DNA of 64,000 bases from the NCBI GenBank assembly GCA_017443845.1, contig JAFSXX010000034.1, forward strand, positions 17,750 through 81,749. The letters run 5' to 3'. The stretch is from Bacteroidales bacterium. Lineage in GTDB: Bacteria; Bacteroidota; Bacteroidia; Bacteroidales; UBA932. The notes below the pieces were generated by a model. The model did no database searches. It was given only the letters and a program-made list of their open reading frames with translations, and was not told the origin of the DNA. This document shows positions 37,924-44,113 of this stretch, piece by piece. Each line of letters begins with the position of its first letter. Position 1 is the first letter of the stretch. Made by a program: the position numbers and the translations under genes.

Positions 37924-39816
37924 TTATTCAGCGGTGACGCCGATAAAGAGCATACGGCCGGCGGCAGTGATGGTCATCTGGGTATCGGCGGTGGTAGCGG
38001 GGAATTCGACTGTGTAGTAGTCGTTGTCGTCACTGAGAGTGAGGGTGTAAGGCGGGTTGCCGGAAGCCAGGTAACTCTTGATGCTGATCTCTTTGGTGGT
38101 GTCGCCGATTACGCAGGTGACTTTGTAAGGGGTTTTGCCGTCGCTCTGGTCCTTGCTGAATCCGGTGCAGTAGAAGTTGAGTTTGCTCTTGCCGGAGGGA
38201 ACGTTGACGGTGAAGCTGCCTCCTGCACTCGAGGTTCCGAGCTTTACGAGGTTTTCGACCGAGGTGCCGTTGATGGTACCGGTCTGCTTGTTGTTGCCGG
38301 AGGTGCTGCCGTCGTATGCCTTTTCGCCGAGGGCCCAGGTAACATTGGGGACCACGGGGTGCTTGAGGCTGTTGTCAACCTGGTTGCCGCTGAGTTCGAC
38401 CTTGGTAACGATGACGTTGAAGTAGATGTTGCCGGAGATTCCGACGAAGTAACCGGTCACGTCGATGGTCTTGCCGTTGAAGCTGTCGTAGTTCTCGGCA
38501 GCGTAGGAAATCGATCCCTTGCGGGTTGCGCCGGGAACGTCGATGTTGTAGTAATTGCCCGACTTGACGAGCTGGCCGGTGAACTTGACGAAACCGAATC
38601 CGGTGTCATATTTGTCGAACGCCGCTGCATCCAGCACGGTGGGGGTGGGGTAGGTCGCGGTGCCGGAGGATACTACGGTAGTCGAGGGATTGGAGAGCTG
38701 GGGAAGGCCGTTGTATGTAGCCTCTTCGCCCTCTACCTTCACATTGTCGCCCACCTTGACGCCGGGAGCCGCATCGGCGAAGACATACTTGACGCCGTTG
38801 GAGGTGCTGACGATGAACGCCTTTGCGGAGACAGCCATCACGGTGCCCTCGATGGTGACCTTGGATACCTGGGCAGCCTCGTAGCTGACGATGGTGGCGT
38901 TGGTTATCTCGACCTTGGTGCCGTTGTAGAGATAATATTTTCCGTAGAGGGTGACCTTGCCGCCGTTGGCGAGCTTGTCGGCATATTCAGCCTTGCTCTT
39001 TGCCGAGAGCGAATAGATGTTGATGCTTCCTGTAGCGTCCACGAGGTCGAAGCTCGAATACTGTGAGTTGAAGTTCGAAACGGTTCCGCTCAGGCGGTAG
39101 TTTGTAGCGGCATCTGCCTTGTCGATGAACTCCTTGACGGTAAGCAGCTGCAGCGAAGCGGGGTCGATGGGGGCGGGAGCGGTGTAGGAGAGGATCTCGC
39201 CGTTTGCCATCTGATGGGTCTGCTTCTGCTCGTAGAACTGGTATGTTCCCTTGACCTCCACGGTTCCGTCCTCTTCGAGTTTATCCACGTAATCCTTGAA
39301 ATTCTTGGGGAACGCGATGGCCACGGTACCGGTCGCATCGGTCAGGTCGAAGCCGTAGTACGAGGAGTTGGCGATGTTGCTGATCTTGCCTGAGAGGACA
39401 TATTCGTTCTGGGTGTCGCCCTTCGCGATGAATTCTGCGACGGTAAGTTTGCCGTCGTCCTCTCCGTCGGGGCCGGCCTGCGAGATGGAAAGGGTCTCGC
39501 TGACGATTCCGCCGGAGAATTCGATCTCGCCGTAACGGTTGTAGCCGTCGTTCTTGGCCACTTTGATCCTTACCTCGATGTCCTTTCTGGAGGGCTCTCC
39601 GCTTTCAGGAGTTACAACTACCCACTCGGGAACATCTTTGGCCTTCCACTGGCGGGTGGTGCTTAGGATGATGGTCTGCTCACCGCCGTTGGCGTCGAAA
39701 GTGAGCTCGTGTTTGTCGATTTTGATTTGCGCATCGCCCCAGTCTGGCTCACCGCAGGCGGTGAGGAGGGCGGCCGCGAAGGCCAGTGCGCAGATTGCGA
39801 AATGCTTGATTTTCAT
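37924..39816 (-). CDS. BACON/multi-OB-fold surface lipoprotein
   Basis: 630 residues; lipoprotein signal MKIKHFAICALAFAAALLTAC followed by an acidic GEPDWGD. A BACON-like domain spans about residues 28-105. After a Gly-Asp linker come repeated OB-fold-like units: LTVAEFIAKGDTQNEYVLSG and later LTVKEFIDKADAATNYRLSG mark equivalent starts, followed by a third and fourth (VTIEGTVMAVSAKAFIV and FVKFTGQLVKSGNYYNI). The C-terminal 130 residues form a separate beta domain. There is no catalytic motif. Probably a surface binder, perhaps of nucleic acid given the OB-folds and the two nucleases that follow 2 bp downstream. The start at 39814-39816 precedes the signal peptide. Confidence 0.7.
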   Translation of the reverse strand: MKIKHFAICALAFAAALLTACGEPDWGDAQIKIDKHELTFDANGGEQTIILSTTRQWKAKDVPEWVVVTPESGEPSRKDIEVRIKVAKNDGYNRYGEIEFSGGIVSETLSISQAGPDGEDDGKLTVAEFIAKGDTQNEYVLSGKISNIANSSYYGFDLTDATGTVAIAFPKNFKDYVDKLEEDGTVEVKGTYQFYEQKQTHQMANGEILSYTAPAPIDPASLQLLTVKEFIDKADAATNYRLSGTVSNFNSQYSSFDLVDATGSINIYSLSAKSKAEYADKLANGGKVTLYGKYYLYNGTKVEITNATIVSYEAAQVSKVTIEGTVMAVSAKAFIVSTSNGVKYVFADAAPGVKVGDNVKVEGEEATYNGLPQLSNPSTTVVSSGTATYPTPTVLDAAAFDKYDTGFGFVKFTGQLVKSGNYYNIDVPGATRKGSISYAAENYDSFNGKTIDVTGYFVGISGNIYFNVIVTKVELSGNQVDNSLKHPVVPNVTWALGEKAYDGSTSGNNKQTGTINGTSVENLVKLGTSSAGGSFTVNVPSGKSKLNFYCTGFSKDQSDGKTPYKVTCVIGDTTKEISIKSYLASGNPPYTLTLSDDNDYYTVEFPATTADTQMTITAAGRMLFIGVTAE

Positions 39817-39871
39817 TGCTTCTGTATTTAAATATAACTTATTGTTCCTTTGCCGTAAGTGTTGTCCGGGC

Positions 39872-39883
39872 GCTGTGCACAGC
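39872..39883. promoter_or_regulatory. 12-bp palindrome in the leader of the nuclease/TonB operon
   Basis: GCTGTGCACAGC is a perfect palindrome between the putative promoter and the first gene, followed by an alternating GCGCGTGCGCG-type stretch (about 39890-39905). Could be an operator or a leader hairpin. Confidence 0.3.
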
Positions 39884-39919
39884 CATAATCGTACGCGCAC
39901 GCGCCCATACATATTCGTG

Positions 39920-39952
39920 TAAAGATACACATTTTTCCCGACTCTGCCCAAA
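39920..39952 (-). promoter_or_regulatory. Promoter of the nuclease/TonB operon
   Basis: On the minus strand: TTTG (39949-39952), 21-nt spacer, TATCTTTA (39920-39927). The leader to the ATG is about 100 nt. Confidence 0.5.
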
Positions 39953-40076
39953 GAGCCTTGCCCGAGGGCCTATAGTTACCAACAAACTATTAACTCTTGC
40001 CCCCGGCCGGAGGCAGCCCCTGCGGCAGGACGGCGTGAATATTGATAGAAAAAATGCTGAGAAAATGACTTTTACA

Positions 40077-40490
40077 ATGAAACGCTTTAGTTTTATTCTC
40101 TCGCTGATGGCGCTCCTGATGCTTTCCGGAGCGGTTTCCTACGCGCAGGATCTTCGCGACGCCTCATATCGGACCTTGGGCTACATCAAGTCGGACGGGA
40201 CGGTCCAGGATGCATCGTACCGCACCGTCGGACATATCAGAAGCGACGGCACCATCCAGGACGCATCCTACCGTACAATCGGGTATATCAGAAGCGACGG
40301 CACTGTCCAGGACGCCTCGTACCGTACGGTCGGCTATGTGAAAAGCGACGGCACCGTCCAGGACTCCTCCTACCGCACTATCGGACACGTCAAGTCGGAC
40401 GGCACGGTACAGGACGCATCCTACCGCACTATCGGCCATGCCTCCGGGGTATCGCCCCGCAGCGCTGCCTGGTACTTCTTTTTCAGATAG
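40077..40490 (+). CDS. Exported 5-fold beta-flower-type repeat protein
   Basis: 137 residues: a signal peptide (MKRFSFILSLMALLMLSGAVSYA) and then a 17-residue motif, D-A-S-Y-R-T-[VI]-G-[YH]-[IV]-[KR]-S-D-G-T-[VI]-Q, present five times in full and once in part, with almost no other sequence. This matches the repeats of the 5-fold beta-flower family known from Bacteroidetes. The DNA repeats every 51 nt from 40158. Function unknown; a closed small beta structure in the envelope is expected. An alternative ATG 12 nt upstream is possible. Five full repeats suit a five-bladed closed form. Confidence 0.8.
   Translation: MKRFSFILSLMALLMLSGAVSYAQDLRDASYRTLGYIKSDGTVQDASYRTVGHIRSDGTIQDASYRTIGYIRSDGTVQDASYRTVGYVKSDGTVQDSSYRTIGHVKSDGTVQDASYRTIGHASGVSPRSAAWYFFFR
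40158..40439 (+). repeat. 51-nt coding tandem repeat (five units plus a partial)
   Basis: Units start at 40158, 40209, 40260, 40311, 40362 and 40413 (partial), each GAC-GC-[CA]-TC-[AC]-TA led, encoding the 17-residue motif. Copies differ mainly at third positions and Tyr/His, Val/Ile, Lys/Arg codons. Confidence 0.92.
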
Positions 40491-40526
40491 TTATCCGGGA
40501 AATCATCTGCACGGGTCGCTGTGGCC

Positions 40527-40802
40527 TCAGTCGCATCCGTCGCTGTGCAGCGGGTGGTAGTCGTAATCCACCTTGTAGCGTATCTCTCCCTTCCGGTTGA
40601 CGGATCTGATGATGCCGTCGACATGCACGACACCAGCTTCCTTGGCCCGGAAAATCTCCGGGAAATGCTCCTTCAGAATGGCATCCACGACCGCCTCTTC
40701 GGTAATCTCCGACGACTCCGCCGCCCTCCATCCGGCAGAACAGGAGGGGAGTGTGGCCGTTGCCACGATCAATGCCATCGCGGCTGCAATCGCTTTGTTC
40801 AT
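40527..40802 (-). CDS. Small lipoprotein of unknown function
   Basis: 91 residues: lipoprotein signal MNKAIAAAMALIVATATLPSC, then a helical part (ITEEAVVDAILKEHFPEIFRAKE) and a beta part (GIIRSVNRKGEIRYKVDYDY) ending in HSDGCD. I recognise no family. It is convergent with the beta-flower gene, 36 bp away. The start at 40802 is chosen because the open frame upstream, to 41153, is non-coding in character. Confidence 0.6.
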   Translation of the reverse strand: MNKAIAAAMALIVATATLPSCSAGWRAAESSEITEEAVVDAILKEHFPEIFRAKEAGVVHVDGIIRSVNRKGEIRYKVDYDYHPLHSDGCD

Positions 40803-41177
40803 AAGCAGAAGACTTTCCACAAATATAACTTCAATTTCTCTCCGCACCAAATAACTTCTGTATTTCTCGTTATTACTCAGGGCAGAGTGGAGCAACGAAA
40901 TGTGCCCTGGAAGTGTTTCTGTAGGGGGTAGGCCTGCTCCATAGCCCAATTTTGGCCGATGGCGCAGACTAACCTGCCTCCAAGCATCCTCCAAGGCCTG
41001 TCGTCCTGCTCCTCTCTGCCCGGGCGGATGAGGCGATAGAGAAACCGTAGGACGATTATCAATAATCAATAGTCTGGAAGCGGAGGTCGGAGGCATTGAC
41101 TCCGAGAGCGCAGGGTCGTAGGTATTAGCTCCGAGGCCGCAGATCAGAGGCATTGATAGAGAGAGTATCTTTTTTAT
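40803..41177. other. Intergenic region with imperfect tandem repeat
   Basis: About 400 nt without a convincing gene. At 41091-41160 a 28-29-nt unit beginning AGGCATTGACTCCGAG occurs twice and partly a third time (units at 41091, 41120, 41148). A -7-like box for yccF follows at the right end. Nothing else seen. Confidence 0.6.
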
Positions 41178-41185
41178 TATATTTG
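41178..41185 (+). promoter_or_regulatory. Putative -7 element (TATATTTG) of yccF
   Basis: Exact TAnnTTTG match, 21 nt before the ATG at 41207. No clear -33 box. Confidence 0.4.
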
Positions 41186-41206
41186 TCCAGTTGTAACAAC
41201 AATGCT

Positions 41207-41584
41207 ATGAATACTTTCGGCAACTTAATCTGGCTGGTTTTGGGCGGTATCCTTATCGCTCTGATTTATTGGGCTGTAGGGCTGCTTATGTGTATTACTG
41301 TTATAGGTATTCCATTCGGCTTGCAGCTCTTCAAACTCGGGTCATACGCCCTGTGGCCTTTCGGATATGAACTGATCAACGGGCCAAATGAGCCGGGATG
41401 CGTGTCGATAGTGATGAACCTGCTTTGGATCCTGCTCGGATGGTGGGAGATAGCCCTGATACACCTGGTCTGCGGCCTGATATTCTGCGTCACCATCGTC
41501 GGAATTCCCTTCGGGGTCCAGCACTTCAAGATGGCCCTCAATTCAGTATTTCCATTTGGAAAAGAGATCAAAAAGAAACAATAA
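41207..41584 (+). CDS. yccF: YccF-family inner-membrane protein
   Basis: 125 residues with two internally repeated halves, each a pair of membrane helices followed by TVIGIPFGLQLFKLGSYALWPFG and TIVGIPFGVQHFKMALNSVFPFG. This duplicated GIPFG motif is the YccF family signature. Function unknown; inner membrane. Precedes an exported esterase by 15 bp and is probably co-transcribed with it. Confidence 0.93.
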   Translation: MNTFGNLIWLVLGGILIALIYWAVGLLMCITVIGIPFGLQLFKLGSYALWPFGYELINGPNEPGCVSIVMNLLWILLGWWEIALIHLVCGLIFCVTIVGIPFGVQHFKMALNSVFPFGKEIKKKQ

Positions 41585-41599
41585 ATCAAGGATATTACG

Positions 41600-42475
41600 A
41601 TGAAAAGATTATCAACCCTCGCAATCCTGGCCGTCTTGATTCTGACAGCCGGTACCGTCAGCTCCTTCGCGGCGAGCCGCGTGGTCACCGACAGCATCGA
41701 CAGCAAAGCCCTGGGACAGTGCGTCAAATTCAATGTTTATCTGCCCGACGGCTTCAAGGAGTCCGGCAAGAACTATCCAGTTGTATATCTGCTCCACGGC
41801 CTGACCGGCATATATTCCGACTGGATGACGCTCGGCAATATGAAACTCGTCGCTGACGAACTGATCGGTACCGGCGAGGCCGACGAGATGGTGATCATTA
41901 TGCCCAATGCCGGCCATCCCGATACCCATAAGGTACAGAACGGCTACTTCAATATTCCCGGAGGATACAACTATGAGGATTTCTTCTTCACTGAGCTGAT
42001 GCCCAAGGTCGAAGGCAAGTACCGCTGCGGCGGGAGCAAGGGCCAGCGCGCCGTTATGGGCCTCTCTATGGGCGGAGGCGGCAGCGTGGTCTATTGCCAG
42101 CGCCATCCTGACCTCTTCTCGAGCTGCTATGCTATGAGCGCATGGCTCGACCAGAAGGTTTCCGACAATCCCAAAGATCCCAACGACAAGATGTATCTGG
42201 AATCCAAGTCCGTCCACGAAAACTCGGCCCTCGCCTTCGTCGATAACGCCGACAAGGCCACTCTCGATAAACTCCGCACCGTCAAGTGGTTCATCGACTG
42301 CGGCGACGACGATTACCTGCTGGAACTCTCTTTCAACCTCCATATGAAGATGAAGAAGGCGGGAGTCAAGACCGAACTCCGCGTCCGCAACGGCACCCAT
42401 AATTGGGAGTACTGGCATCTGGCGCTCCGGCTCGCCCTGCCGTTCGCATCCAGGAATTTTACTGCCGGCAACTGA
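41600..42475 (+). CDS. Exported esterase (esterase D/feruloyl-esterase-like alpha/beta hydrolase)
   Basis: 291 residues with a signal peptide (MKRLSTLAILAVLILTAGTVSSFA). The alpha/beta-hydrolase signature VVYLLHGLTG, nucleophile elbow GLSMGGGG, an Asp in FIDCGDDDYLL and a His in NGTHNWEYWHLAL give a complete triad. It resembles the putative esterase family that includes feruloyl and acetyl-xylan esterases, mycolyltransferases and S-formylglutathione hydrolase; the signal peptide favours the carbohydrate-esterase-like role. The substrate cannot be read from the sequence. Confidence 0.85.
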   Translation: MKRLSTLAILAVLILTAGTVSSFAASRVVTDSIDSKALGQCVKFNVYLPDGFKESGKNYPVVYLLHGLTGIYSDWMTLGNMKLVADELIGTGEADEMVIIMPNAGHPDTHKVQNGYFNIPGGYNYEDFFFTELMPKVEGKYRCGGSKGQRAVMGLSMGGGGSVVYCQRHPDLFSSCYAMSAWLDQKVSDNPKDPNDKMYLESKSVHENSALAFVDNADKATLDKLRTVKWFIDCGDDDYLLELSFNLHMKMKKAGVKTELRVRNGTHNWEYWHLALRLALPFASRNFTAGN

Positions 42476-42607
42476 TCGGGACAGCGCCGGAACAGACCGG
42501 CAATGCTCCGCGTATGTTGATTCCTATGTGGAGAACTTCTTTTTCCTCAGTGTACCAATCGCCGTAAAACTTATTAAATTTACGCGTTAAATTGTATACT
42601 GACGAAA

Positions 42608-44107
42608 ATGAAAAAGATTCTGCTGGCCATTGCTGCCCTAGCACTTTGCGCGGTTTCTTTCCAGAGCGAGGCCGCGAGCAAGTCGAAGAAGGCAGACAGG
42701 GCTGAGAAAGAGAAGCTTGCCAGCGTGGGCATGGTCTATCTCAACAACAATTTCACACGCTATCACGATCTCTCGCTCGAACTCCATACTTATGCCGAAA
42801 CCGGCTATAACGAATTCAGGAGCTCGGCAGCCCTCATCAAGCATCTCGAGGAGAACGGATTCACGGTGGAGAAGGGCGTAGCCGGTATTCCCACCGCCTA
42901 TGTCGCCACATTCGGCAGCGGCAGCCCCGTCATCGGTATCCTTACCGAATATGACGCTCTCCCCGGACTGGCGCAGGATACGGTTCCGTACCCTTGCCTC
43001 CCCAAGGATGCTCCCACTACCAACGGCCACGGCTGCGGCCACAATATGATGGGAACGGCCAGCACAGCCGCCGCTGTCGCCATCTCCAAATGGCTCGCGC
43101 AGGGCCACCAGGGTACCCTCAAGGTATTCGGATGCCCGGCGGAGGAGGGAGGAGGCGGAAAGGCCTACATGGTCCGCGAAGGCTGCTTCGACGGAGTTGA
43201 CGCGGTCCTTGACTGGCACTCCGGTTTCTCGAACAACTCCAACGCTTCGCAGAACCTCGCCAATGTCCGCGTCCGCTTCGAATTCCACGGAATTCCCTCA
43301 CATGCCGCTGTGAGCCCCGAGAAGGGACGCTCCGCACTTGATGCCGTGGAGGCCTTCAACTATATGATAAATATGATGCGCGAGCACGTAGACAGCAACA
43401 GCCGCATCCACTATATCATAACCGACGGCGGCGCGGCGCCCAATGTGGTTCCCGACCACGCCGAGGTCCTCTACTACTTCCGCCACCACAGCCGCGAAGT
43501 GGTCCGCGAACTTCTCGACCGCGCCCTCAAGGCTGCTGAAGGCGCTGCGATGGGCACCGGCACCACTATGGAATACGAGATCATGAACGGCAACTATGAG
43601 ACCCTTCCCAATCTCCACCTGGCCAAGCTGATGAACGACAATATGCAGAAGGTGGGCGGCGTCATCCTCGACGAACGCGAGAGGGCTTTCGCCATCGAGA
43701 TCATGAAGAACTCGGGCGTCACCGACACTGCGGCCGCTTTCCGCGTGATGCGTGAGGTCAGGCCCTTCACCAACCAGGTATCCAAATCCTCAGGTTCCTC
43801 CGACGTGGGCAATGTCTCCTGGGTGGCTCCGACCAACACCATCACCACCTCGACCTTCGTGCCCGGATGCGGCGGCCTCCACAGCTGGCAGTGCGTCGCT
43901 ACCGACGGCACCACGATAGGCACCAAGGGCCTGATGAATGTCTCCCGTACATACTATCTTACCGCATACGACCTCTACACCCATCCCGAACTCCTCAAGG
44001 AAATCCGCGAAGAGTTCGAACAGCGCCGCGGTCCGGACTTCAAGTTCGTGCCTCTGATGGGCGACCGCAAACCGCCGTTGGATTATTGCAAGGATACCCG
44101 CTACTAG
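42608..44107 (+). CDS. Exported M20-family amidohydrolase (AbgB-like)
   Basis: 499 residues. N-terminal signal-like segment MKKILLAIAALALCAVSFQSEA, then the M20D metallopeptidase fold: catalytic Glu/Asp near LHTYAETGYNE, metal ligands in TNGHGCGHNMMG, AEEGGGGK and VLDWHSG, the lid-domain His in HGIPSHAAV and a C-terminal HSWQC. The layout matches p-aminobenzoyl-glutamate hydrolase subunit B (AbgB) and related amidohydrolases. Export to the periplasm is unusual for AbgB and suggests peptide or conjugate scavenging. It is followed 6 bp later by the MscS gene. Confidence 0.87.
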   Translation: MKKILLAIAALALCAVSFQSEAASKSKKADRAEKEKLASVGMVYLNNNFTRYHDLSLELHTYAETGYNEFRSSAALIKHLEENGFTVEKGVAGIPTAYVATFGSGSPVIGILTEYDALPGLAQDTVPYPCLPKDAPTTNGHGCGHNMMGTASTAAAVAISKWLAQGHQGTLKVFGCPAEEGGGGKAYMVREGCFDGVDAVLDWHSGFSNNSNASQNLANVRVRFEFHGIPSHAAVSPEKGRSALDAVEAFNYMINMMREHVDSNSRIHYIITDGGAAPNVVPDHAEVLYYFRHHSREVVRELLDRALKAAEGAAMGTGTTMEYEIMNGNYETLPNLHLAKLMNDNMQKVGGVILDERERAFAIEIMKNSGVTDTAAAFRVMREVRPFTNQVSKSSGSSDVGNVSWVAPTNTITTSTFVPGCGGLHSWQCVATDGTTIGTKGLMNVSRTYYLTAYDLYTHPELLKEIREEFEQRRGPDFKFVPLMGDRKPPLDYCKDTRY

Positions 44108-44113
44108 ACCTTG

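Noticed and set aside
40803..41153. In-frame N-terminal extension of the small lipoprotein
   Set aside because: The extra residues are Pro/Arg-rich without any domain and would bury a clear lipoprotein signal; the region also holds a tandem repeat.
42485..42512. GCCGG/CCGGC hairpin after the esterase gene
   Set aside because: Only a 5-bp stem with no T-run; not good enough to call a terminator.
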